From: Bilophila wadsworthia ATCC 49260
GTDB lineage: Bacteria; Desulfobacterota; Desulfovibrionia; Desulfovibrionales; Desulfovibrionaceae
Assembly: GCF_000701705.1 (NCBI RefSeq)
Contig: NZ_JNJP01000057.1
Location: forward strand, 1-23,871
Direction: 5' to 3'
Length of the DNA: 23,871 nucleotides
Of this stretch, positions 15,365 to 21,939 are shown in pieces (position 1 is the first letter of the stretch; each line of letters starts with the position of its first letter). A program made the translations under genes and the position numbers. A model generated the notes under the pieces. It was not told the origin of the DNA, made no database searches, and saw only the letters and a list, made by a program, of their open reading frames with translations.

Positions 15365-15431
15365 TTCCAATAAGTGATTCTGATTTTTGTCCTATAAAAA
15401 AGACATGTAATTTTTGATAAAATTATTGGAA
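15365..15431 (-). promoter_or_regulatory. AT-rich island bounded by an inverted repeat
   Basis: TTCCAATAA (15365-15373) and TTATTGGAA (15423-15431) are perfect inverted arms enclosing 49 AT-rich bases within a GC-rich region. On the minus strand the interior holds TTATCA (15420-15415) and, after 18 bases, TATAGG (15396-15391), which could be a distal mmsA promoter with a leader of roughly 275 bases. It may instead act as the end of the araC transcript. Confidence 0.4.
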
Positions 15432-15540
15432 AATTGACGCCCTCAGGTGGTGCCTGCGCGGGGGCGGCGGGATGAGGGCGGCTTTAGGGTACGGGCGTGG
15501 GAGATGGTTGTGTCGAAGAGGCGGGAAGGCGGCGTGCGCG

Positions 15541-16335
15541 TCAGCGGGCGAGTTGGCCCGGCGTGCGCCCGAAGAGTTTCTTGAAGGCGGCGATGAACGC
15601 GGAAACGGAGGCGTAGCCGCAGTTGAGGGCCACGGCGGTGACGCTTTCCCCCGCTTCAAGCTGGGCGCGGGCGTGGTGCAGGCGGATACGCTGACGCCAG
15701 CGCCCGAAGGATTCCCCGGTCTGGCGCTGGAACAGGCGGGCAAGGGTGCGTTCGGACATGCCGAGGCGCGTGCACCATTCGCGGATCGTTTCCGGGGAGT
15801 CCGGCTCATTGAGGAGGGCGGTGCACAGGGCGACGAGGCGGCGATCGCGGGGCATGGGGAGGGGAAAGCCCACTTCGGGGAGCAGGGGGAGCTGGTCGAG
15901 CAGGACGGAAACCATCCTGGCCACGGGGCCGGGCTCCTCATAGTCGCAGGGTTGCGGGGCGAGTGCGTGGATGAGTTCGCGGACGAGGGGCGAGACCTCC
16001 ATGGCGTGGTAGCGTTGAAACCGGGGGCCGGGGGGCAGGACATGAGGCATGATGTACAGGGCATTGTCCACGGACGGCTCCGGGATGTACCATTCATGGG
16101 TCAGCCCGGGAGGGATCCACACGGCCCTCTGCGGCGGCGCGGCATAGTTGCCGAGTTCGGTACAGATGACCATGTATCCGGAGCGCATGAACGCCAATTC
16201 GCCCCAGTGCTCATGTCGGTGCAGATCGCTCCACGTACCCGCTTCGAACGGGTCGTTGAACCAGAACACCGGACGCGGCAGCCTGACGAACGGGACATTG
16301 TAGCTTTTGACCTCGGTGAGCCGGTAGGATTTCAT
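15541..16335 (-). CDS. AraC family transcriptional regulator
   Basis: A 264-residue DNA-binding regulator. The N-terminal half is a cupin-like sensing domain with LHRHEHWGELAFM and AVWIPPGLTHEWYIP. The C-terminal half has the two helix-turn-helix units of the AraC/XylS family: TIREWCTRLGMSERTLARLF then VTAVALNCGYASVSAFIAAF, ending FGRTPGQLA. The ATG at 16335 has GGAG 11 bases upstream. In-frame ATG and TTG codons 33 and 45 codons earlier lack ribosome binding sites, though the sensing domain does not exclude a longer form. It sits between mmsA (same strand) and a divergent NhaC-type antiporter gene, both with direct repeats at their promoters. It is therefore likely a local activator of one or both. 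The effector is unknown. Confidence 0.88.
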   Translation of the reverse strand: MKSYRLTEVKSYNVPFVRLPRPVFWFNDPFEAGTWSDLHRHEHWGELAFMRSGYMVICTELGNYAAPPQRAVWIPPGLTHEWYIPEPSVDNALYIMPHVLPPGPRFQRYHAMEVSPLVRELIHALAPQPCDYEEPGPVARMVSVLLDQLPLLPEVGFPLPMPRDRRLVALCTALLNEPDSPETIREWCTRLGMSERTLARLFQRQTGESFGRWRQRIRLHHARAQLEAGESVTAVALNCGYASVSAFIAAFKKLFGRTPGQLAR

Positions 16336-16390
16336 GGGCGGTTCGTCTCCATGCCGTAAGTGTAGCGTAAAGCCGTTCCCGCCGACAAGG

Positions 16391-16449
16391 GGGACGGAAT
16401 GGGGCGGGACGGATTGGGCATTGTTTATCTGCATACATTGATATAGAAT
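16391..16449 (+). promoter_or_regulatory. nhaC-type gene promoter with tandem activator-like repeats
   Basis: A 13-base direct repeat, GGGACGGAATGGG (16391-16403) and GGGACGGATTGGG (16406-16418), is 12/13 identical and 15 bases apart. It ends two bases before the -35 TTGTTT (16421-16426). After 17 bases comes TAGAAT (16444-16449), a 5/6 match. This placement fits binding of the divergently encoded AraC-type protein. Confidence 0.55.
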
Positions 16450-16513
16450 AAACGCCCGTCGTTTGCCCAAACCGGGCCTTTCCTAACCCGAGATCTGCCG
16501 CGGAGCGTGTTTC

Positions 16514-17842
16514 ATGTCCGAAAAAGCCAACTTCAGGGCGCTGTTGCCCATGATCGTCTTTCTTGTCCTGTTCATCGGGACGGGCATAGCCCTGACCGCA
16601 GCCGGGGCGGATATGCCGTTCTATCAGCTTTCCGCGACGGTGGCGATCATCCCCGCCATCGTGCTCGCCATCCTTCAGGGCAAGGATGATCTGAACAAAA
16701 AGATCGGCGTGTTCCTTTCAGGCGTGGGTGAAATCAACATCATCACCATGTGCATGATCTTCCTGCTTGCGGGCGGGTTCGCGTCCGTGGCTTCGGCCAT
16801 AGGCGGGGTGAAGGCTACGGTCAATTTCGGGCTCTCGCTGCTGCCCCCGTCCATGATCCTGCCGGGCCTGTTCCTCATCGGGGCGTTCATTTCCACGGCG
16901 ATGGGCACCAGCATGGGGACCGTGGCCGCCATTGCGCCCATTGCGGTGGGCGTAGGCGAGCAGACCGACATTCCGCTGGCCTTGCTTCTCGGCGTGGTCA
17001 TGAGCGGGGCCATGTTCGGGGACAACCTGTCCATGATCTCGGATACGACCATTGCCGCCACCCGCACGCAGGGCTGCGAGATGAAGGACAAGTTCCGCAT
17101 GAACCTGCTCATCGCCCTGCCCGCGGCGCTCGTCACGCTGGTTCTGTTGTGGTTCGCAGGGGCTTCGGGGCAGGTGGTCAAGCACGAGGAGTATCAGTTT
17201 ATCCGCGTTGTCCCGTATCTCGCTATTCTGGTCATGGCGCTCGCGGGCGTGAACGTGTTCATCGTGCTGCTGGCGGGCATCGTGTTTACCGGCGCGGTGG
17301 GTATTGCCTCTGTGGGCGGCTATACGCTCATCCAGTGGAGCAAGGATATTTACAGCGGTTTTGTGGGCATGAACGAGATCATGGTGCTCTCCATGCTGGT
17401 GGGCGGCCTCGGGGAGCTCATGCGTTACCACGGCGGTATCAGCTGGCTGTTGGAGCGCGTGAACGGGCTGGCCCGGAAGCTCTCCGCCGAGTCCCCGGTG
17501 AAGGCGGGCGAATGCTGCATCAGCCTGCTGGTATTGCTTGCCAATCTGTGTACGGCGAACAATACGGTGGCTATCATTCTGACGGGCAAGGTGGCGCACG
17601 AAATCGCGGTTTCGAACGGAGTTGACAGGCGGCGCAGCGCCAGCTTACTTGACATATTCTCATGCGTCGTGCAGGGGCTCATCCCCTATGGGGCGCAGTT
17701 GCTGCTGGCCGGTTCCATTGCGAAGCTTTCGCCTTTGTCCATTGCAGGGAACAACTGGTATTGCATGTTGCTCGCGGTGGCCGCCGTATTCGCTATCTTG
17801 TTCGGCATTCCGAGAGTCCGTCCGGTGCGTCCCCTCGCCTAG
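16514..17842 (+). CDS. NhaC-type Na+/H+ antiporter
   Basis: A 442-residue polytopic inner-membrane protein with about 11-12 hydrophobic segments spread over its length. The family hallmark AMFGDNLSMISDTTIAATRT, followed by QGCEMKDKFRMN, lies around residues 170-200. GTSMGTVAAIAPIAVG precedes it, and a second conserved region ANLCTANNTVAIILTG lies near residue 345. Members exchange Na+ for protons, and a subgroup exchanges organic or amino acids, so the cargo is not certain. GGAG lies nine bases before the ATG. Its own promoter has tandem repeats and faces the AraC-type regulator divergently, suggesting control by that protein. Confidence 0.88.
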   Translation: MSEKANFRALLPMIVFLVLFIGTGIALTAAGADMPFYQLSATVAIIPAIVLAILQGKDDLNKKIGVFLSGVGEINIITMCMIFLLAGGFASVASAIGGVKATVNFGLSLLPPSMILPGLFLIGAFISTAMGTSMGTVAAIAPIAVGVGEQTDIPLALLLGVVMSGAMFGDNLSMISDTTIAATRTQGCEMKDKFRMNLLIALPAALVTLVLLWFAGASGQVVKHEEYQFIRVVPYLAILVMALAGVNVFIVLLAGIVFTGAVGIASVGGYTLIQWSKDIYSGFVGMNEIMVLSMLVGGLGELMRYHGGISWLLERVNGLARKLSAESPVKAGECCISLLVLLANLCTANNTVAIILTGKVAHEIAVSNGVDRRRSASLLDIFSCVVQGLIPYGAQLLLAGSIAKLSPLSIAGNNWYCMLLAVAAVFAILFGIPRVRPVRPLA

Positions 17843-17898
17843 TACAGAAAGAATCCGGAAAAAAGCGTGCCCGCTTCCCTTTTTTTGGGGGGAGTGCG

Positions 17899-17922
17899 GG
17901 ATGCCCCGCGTTTGGGGCATCC
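17899..17922 (+). terminator. Hairpin after the antiporter gene
   Basis: GGATGCCCC (17899-17907) pairs perfectly with GGGGCATCC (17914-17922) over a 6-base loop. A T8 run lies just before rather than after the stem, so classical termination on this strand is uncertain. Confidence 0.4.
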
Positions 17923-18009
17923 GGGCGGGGCGGGTTCGGAACAGCCTGAAAGAACCATGTTTTTCAGCGGAATAAGGCCGTTGCATGGGGCTTCGCATGA
18001 AGGAAAGCC

Positions 18010-18279
18010 ATGTGGTATGTCTACCTGCTCCGATGCGCCGATGCCACGTTGTATTGCGGGGTGACGACGGACATGGAGCGGCGGTTGAGGGAGCACAACG
18101 CGGGAAGCCGTGGCGCGAAGTATACGCGGGCGCGCCGTCCCGTTGAGCTGGTGTGCTGCGTGGCGCAGCCGGATGCCTCTTCCGCGTGCCGTCTGGAGCG
18201 GGAGGTGAAGCAACGCCCCCGTGCCGAGAAAGCGGCGTTCCTGCTGGCGAGGGCGGAGCGTCCGCCGGAAGAGGAATAA
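18010..18279 (+). CDS. GIY-YIG domain protein (UPF0213/YhbQ-like)
   Basis: An 89-residue single-domain GIY-YIG nuclease-fold protein. The GIY element is WYVYLLRCADATLY, continuing as CGVT in place of the usual YxG-type sequence. The conserved Arg follows in MERRLREHN, and the Glu is in SSACRLEREVK. Stand-alone proteins of this type are common in bacteria; DNA cleavage activity has been shown for few, so the role is uncertain. AAGGA lies before the ATG. It lies upstream of the TauE/SafE gene on the same strand, 99 bases away. Confidence 0.85.
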   Translation: MWYVYLLRCADATLYCGVTTDMERRLREHNAGSRGAKYTRARRPVELVCCVAQPDASSACRLEREVKQRPRAEKAAFLLARAERPPEEE

Positions 18280-18378
18280 GCAGCGTCTGTTACGGAAAGG
18301 ATGCCGTATCGCCAAGGGGCGGTGCGGCTTTGTCATGCTGAGAGGGAAACGCTTCCCGGTAAAGGAAGGAGCACGTCC

Positions 18379-19143
18379 ATGTTGATGGGAATGATGATCA
18401 TCGTTGGCTTCATCGTCGGGTTTCTTGTCGGGTGTACCGGCATGGGCGGGATCATCCTGATTCCGGCTCTTGTCTACCTTTCCGGGCTGAGCAGCCATGT
18501 GGCGATGGGGACTACCTTGTTTACGTTCATTTTTACGACCAGCCTGTGCAGCTGGCTGTATATCAGGCTCGGCCATGTGGACTGGAAAGCGACGATCCCC
18601 ATTTGCATCGGCGGGTTCCTGTTTACGTATGTGGGGGCTGACGTGAAGGCCTTCACCGCCGCGCCGTACCTGAATCTCATTCTGGCCCTGCTGATCCTGC
18701 TGGCGGGCGCGCTGGTGTTCTGCCCGGTGAGGGGGCGGCGTTTTTCCTTTATGGAAGAGGGGCGGCGGTCGCGCTTTTGGGTGCTGTTCGCCGTTGGCAG
18801 CGGCGTGGGCTTCGTCGCCGGGCTGACGGGCGCGGGCGGGCCTGTGCTCTCCGTGCCGATCATGATTGCGCTCGGCTTCCCGCCGCTCATCGCCATCGGG
18901 GCGGGGCAGGTCTATTCCGTGCCGGTCGCCCTTTCCGGCAGCGCCGCCAACTTCCTGCACGGGGCCATCGACTATAAGGTCGGAGCGCTGATGATCGTCA
19001 TCCAGATCCTCGGCATCCTCCTCGGCGTGTACATGGCCAACCGTATGGACACCACGAAGCTCCGTAAAATGGTCGCATGGGTCTGCCTCTTCTGCGGCGG
19101 CTTTATCCTTGTGAACGCCATTCGGGGGATCCTCGCCATGTAG
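18379..19143 (+). CDS. TauE/SafE family anion exporter
   Basis: A 254-residue inner-membrane protein of the TSUP family, which includes sulfite, sulfoacetate and related exporters. It shows about eight hydrophobic segments in two halves. Each half begins with the family Gly-rich element: GFLVGCTGMGGIILIPALVY near the N-terminus and GFVAGLTGAGGPVLSVPIMI in the middle. GGAAGGAG precedes the ATG at 18379. An in-frame ATG 26 codons upstream adds a non-membrane leader without a good ribosome binding site. In a sulfite-using organism, sulfite or an organosulfonate is a plausible cargo, but this is inference. It ends at a good terminator. Confidence 0.88.
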   Translation: MLMGMMIIVGFIVGFLVGCTGMGGIILIPALVYLSGLSSHVAMGTTLFTFIFTTSLCSWLYIRLGHVDWKATIPICIGGFLFTYVGADVKAFTAAPYLNLILALLILLAGALVFCPVRGRRFSFMEEGRRSRFWVLFAVGSGVGFVAGLTGAGGPVLSVPIMIALGFPPLIAIGAGQVYSVPVALSGSAANFLHGAIDYKVGALMIVIQILGILLGVYMANRMDTTKLRKMVAWVCLFCGGFILVNAIRGILAM

Positions 19144-19183
19144 TTTTGTATGACGGGTGCGATGACGCGGAGAAAATCTCCAT

Positions 19184-19218
19184 GAAAGGGAAGCCGTCGG
19201 GCTTCCTTTTCATTTTCT
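19184..19218 (+). terminator. Terminator after the TauE/SafE gene
   Basis: A 12-bp stem with one G-T pair joins GAAAGGGAAGCC (19184-19195) with GGCTTCCTTTTC (19200-19211) over a GTCG loop. It is followed by ATTTTCTT. Confidence 0.82.
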
Positions 19219-19346
19219 TGGGGAAAGGCCGCGAAAAGAAGTTTCCGCCTTGTATGGCGCTTCCTGTGATAACGTGTTACGTGTTGACCTAGTGAAAAAG
19301 AAGAGGTTCTTTCCATAATTTTCCAATGCTGTCAGAAGGAAACGAT

Positions 19347-19793
19347 ATGCCGCCCATTGAACTTTCCGCCCTTGCCGACGGCATTTCCTATGCCTCGAGC
19401 GTCTTTTTCGCTGTGCTGCTGTATCGTCGGGGTATGCTGACGTGTGGGAATCTTTTGCGGACGTTCTTTGCTGGTATGTGTGCGTTCATTCATTTCATAG
19501 CAGGGCCTAGAGGGTACGCTGGGTTACCTTTTTTCTATGATTGGATTGCTGTAGATACTCCACAGTCCTGTATTGAAGTAGGGCAATACGTCCTGCGAAA
19601 TCTTTGCTTTGGTGCTGTAGCGTATCCATATCTTTTTTTAGCTAAAATATTTACATCAAGACGTAAGATTTTGCTCACAGGTGACTGCCCGTTACAAGAA
19701 ACATTGTTTTTATCTTGTCTGTTAAGTGGAATGACTCAAATATTTTGGAATTATATTGTTGAATTTAATAGTTTTCTTTTTATGGAAGAATGA
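19347..19793 (+). CDS. Small multi-pass membrane protein, unknown, candidate immunity partner
   Basis: A 148-residue protein that I do not recognise. It has about four hydrophobic segments: SSVFFAVLLY, LLRTFFAGMCAFIHFIAG, LCFGAVAYPYLFLAKIF and LFLSCLLSGMTQIFWNYIV, so it is likely an inner-membrane protein. AGAAGGA sits before the ATG at 19347; an ATG seven codons earlier has none. The first third has codon use like the rest of the window, but from about 19600 it becomes strongly AT-rich. Its last 14 bases overlap the 3' end of the convergent toxin-like gene. Proximity and shared base composition suggest the two are linked, perhaps as toxin and immunity. However, immunity genes usually follow the toxin on the same strand, so this is speculative. 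Confidence 0.6.
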   Translation: MPPIELSALADGISYASSVFFAVLLYRRGMLTCGNLLRTFFAGMCAFIHFIAGPRGYAGLPFFYDWIAVDTPQSCIEVGQYVLRNLCFGAVAYPYLFLAKIFTSRRKILLTGDCPLQETLFLSCLLSGMTQIFWNYIVEFNSFLFMEE

Positions 19794-20100
19794 GGGGAAT
19801 ACGTTCTTTTTCTGAAATACGACGCGCAATGTATAAAATATTGCTGACATAATCTTGGCAATTGTTCAAAATAAGTCCATAGTTCCCAACGTTGACGTGT
19901 CCATGTACTTGATTCGTTATGATATCTTTTGTTGATTTTGTAAATGTGCTTATTTTTTCTTGGACTTGATTGATGTATGTTTCATATTTTCTAACGGCTC
20001 TATCTATGATGTCGGCATCGTATTTCACATCACCATAAGTATACAATGGAAGGTTCCTTTTTCTATCAGGCCGGACGTTATCATCGCCGAAAAAGCCAAA
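19621..20100. other. AT-rich block across two convergent genes
   Basis: By hand count 161 of 480 bases are G or C (about 34%), against roughly 57-60% in the flanking hisS and TauE/SafE genes. The block covers the 3' parts of both convergent genes, while their 5' parts look like the host chromosome. No terminal inverted repeats, transposase or integrase are seen. Confidence 0.75.
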
Positions 20101-20496
20101 ATCGTTGCCTTCAGAATCAAAAAAGTGCCGGTGCTCAGGGAGGAGATCGGGGAGCCCTCCTTTTCCTGATTTATATGTGTTTTTATCCCATTTTTTGATC
20201 CAGTCGAGTTTGGTCGTGGAAACGGAACCGAGGCCGTCCAATGGTCTTCTCCCGATCACATAATAACGTTTTTTCTTTTCCTGTTTGCTGATACGGCACT
20301 TGCAATTCGGATGCGGGGGATTCGGTTTTTCTGCATATGTCTTGCGGGAAAACTCAAGGCAGGTGGGACATGCGTTGGGGCTTGGTTCCACTTTCCACAC
20401 ACCGCCGTCGGCTTGGGTAGTATCGGAAAGGGCTGCAATCCGCCTTTGCCGCCTGTCCTCTTCCATTTCCCTCATGAGAGATTCAATCGTATTCAT
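19780..20496 (-). CDS. Toxin-like protein with Cys/His cluster and LRAT/NlpC-type Cys motif
   Basis: A 238-residue protein without signal peptide or membrane segment. Residues 1-20 are highly charged. Residues 31-69 hold CPTC (43-46) and HPNCKC (62-67), a probable metal-binding module similar to short phage head-morphogenesis/polymorphic-toxin linkers. The C-terminal part has EHRHFFDSEGNDFGFFGDD (His122/His124) and then GNYGLILNNCQDYVSNIL (Cys213). A His early and an N-C-x-x-(F/Y)-V late is the order seen in permuted papain-like folds (LRAT/HRASLS: NCEHFV). It may thus be a cysteine hydrolase or acyltransferase effector. The N-terminal part has chromosome-like composition and the C-terminal part is AT-rich, as expected when a toxin domain has been exchanged. 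AAGGAGG lies six bases before the ATG. Family membership is inference from motifs. Confidence 0.65.
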   Translation of the reverse strand: MNTIESLMREMEEDRRQRRIAALSDTTQADGGVWKVEPSPNACPTCLEFSRKTYAEKPNPPHPNCKCRISKQEKKKRYYVIGRRPLDGLGSVSTTKLDWIKKWDKNTYKSGKGGLPDLLPEHRHFFDSEGNDFGFFGDDNVRPDRKRNLPLYTYGDVKYDADIIDRAVRKYETYINQVQEKISTFTKSTKDIITNQVHGHVNVGNYGLILNNCQDYVSNILYIARRISEKERIPLILP

Positions 20497-20583
20497 CGAG
20501 CGCCTCCTTACTGGTTATTTCGTCATAGCCGTTTTCCCTTCGCAAAAAAGATTGAAGCATGTCAGTGCCGGGGCCGTCCTTTT

Positions 20584-20612
20584 TTGACAACGGTCTACGA
20601 TTGCTCTATCCT
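20584..20612 (+). promoter_or_regulatory. Promoter of hisS-aspS
   Basis: Consensus -35 TTGACA (20584-20589), exactly 17 bases, then TATCCT (20607-20612). It is 56 bases before the hisS start. Confidence 0.65.
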
Positions 20613-20668
20613 GTTGCGTTCGGACGTCCATCCGATCCCAACGTCACACCGAACCACGAGTACAGGCC

Positions 20669-21919
20669 ATGAGCGATAACGTTACCGCGATCAAAGGCTT
20701 CGCCGATTTGTTTTCTCCGGACAGCGACGCTTTCACCCATATGGAAGCTGTAGCGCGGGAAACCTTTTCCCGTTACGGCTTTACCGAACTGCGCACTCCT
20801 ATCCTCGAGCGGACGGAACTGTTCTGCCGGGGCATCGGGACGGAAACCGACGTGGTCCAGAAGGAAATGTATACCTTCCCCGACCGCAAGGGCCGTTCCC
20901 TGACCTTGCGCCCCGAAGCGACCGCCGGGGTCATGCGCGCGTATATCGAAAGCGGCCGGAGCGGCGACGCCGTGACCAAGCTGTTCACCATCGGACCCAT
21001 GTTCCGCTACGAGCGTCCCCAGAAGGGCCGCATGAGGCAATTCCACCAGATCAACTGCGAATGCCTCGGGCCTTCCGAACCCTACGCAGACGCCGAGCTG
21101 GTCACGATGGCCATGCGTTTCCTCGAAGCGCTGGGCCTCAAGGATTTGAGCCTCCAGCTCAATTCGCTGGGTTGTCCCACATGCCGTCCCGCCTACCGCG
21201 AGACGCTGCGCAAGTGGCTCTCCGAGCTGGATGAGTCCGCCTTGTGCGAGGATTGCCGCCGCCGCATGGTGACCAACCCGCTGCGCGTGCTGGACTGCAA
21301 GGTTCCCTCGTGCAGGGAGCACACCGCCGAAGCTCCCAAGATTTTGGATCACAACTGCCCCGACTGCGCCGCGCATTTCGAGACGGTGCGCCGTCTGCTG
21401 GACGCCGAAAAGGTACCCTACGTGATCAACCATCGGCTGGTGCGCGGGCTGGACTACTACACGCGCACCACCTTTGAAATCGTGTCCGATCAGATCGGCG
21501 CGCAGGGTACCGTGGCTGGTGGCGGGCGTTACGACGGCCTCGTCGAACAGCTCGGCGGCCCCAACGTTTCCGGCCTCGGTTTCGCTTGCGGCATGGAGCG
21601 CCTCGCGCTGCTGCTTCCCCAGCCGGAAGCGGGAGCCGCTCGCCCAGATTTCTTCACGGTCGTGCTGACCGACGTTGCCCGCGACGCCGCCTATGCGTTG
21701 ACGCAGGCCCTGCGCGATGCGGGTTTCCGTGGCGAGATGGGCTTTTCCTCCCGCAGCATCAAGAGCGCCATGCGTCAGGCCGGAAAGTCCGGCGCGCGTT
21801 TCTGCCTCCTCATTGGTGAAGACGAGCTCGCCGCCCAGACGGTCATGCTCAAAAATATGGACAGCGGCGAACAGTCTTCCGTGGCGTTTGCCGACGTTGT
21901 GGCCCGGCTTCAGAAATAG
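20669..21919 (+). CDS. hisS: Histidyl-tRNA synthetase
   Basis: A 416-residue class II synthetase of normal length, charging tRNA-His in the cytoplasm. Motif 1 lies in the N-terminal region (FSRYGFTELRTPILE), with LTLRPEATAGVMRAY next. Motif 2 is RYERPQKGRMRQFHQ, and the histidine-specific signature is LVRGLDYYTRTTFEI. Motif 3 is in GLGFACGMERLALLL. The insertion region has a run of paired cysteines (CPTC, CEDC, CKVPSC, CPDC), common in bacterial HisRS of this type and possibly metal-binding. The ribosome binding site is weak (ACAGGCC). aspS follows after 20 bases, so the two synthetases form an operon. Confidence 0.97.
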   Translation: MSDNVTAIKGFADLFSPDSDAFTHMEAVARETFSRYGFTELRTPILERTELFCRGIGTETDVVQKEMYTFPDRKGRSLTLRPEATAGVMRAYIESGRSGDAVTKLFTIGPMFRYERPQKGRMRQFHQINCECLGPSEPYADAELVTMAMRFLEALGLKDLSLQLNSLGCPTCRPAYRETLRKWLSELDESALCEDCRRRMVTNPLRVLDCKVPSCREHTAEAPKILDHNCPDCAAHFETVRRLLDAEKVPYVINHRLVRGLDYYTRTTFEIVSDQIGAQGTVAGGGRYDGLVEQLGGPNVSGLGFACGMERLALLLPQPEAGAARPDFFTVVLTDVARDAAYALTQALRDAGFRGEMGFSSRSIKSAMRQAGKSGARFCLLIGEDELAAQTVMLKNMDSGEQSSVAFADVVARLQK

Positions 21920-21939
21920 CTTGTAAAGGAATGTTTGGT

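Noticed and set aside
13355..15373. 672-codon open frame on the plus strand across mmsA
   Set aside because: Antisense to mmsA, with Asp/Gly/His-rich shadow composition and no recognisable domain.
15365..15431. Insertion sequence or MITE in the AT-rich island
   Set aside because: Only 9-base arms, no transposase and no clear target duplication visible; kept only as a regulatory or repeat candidate.
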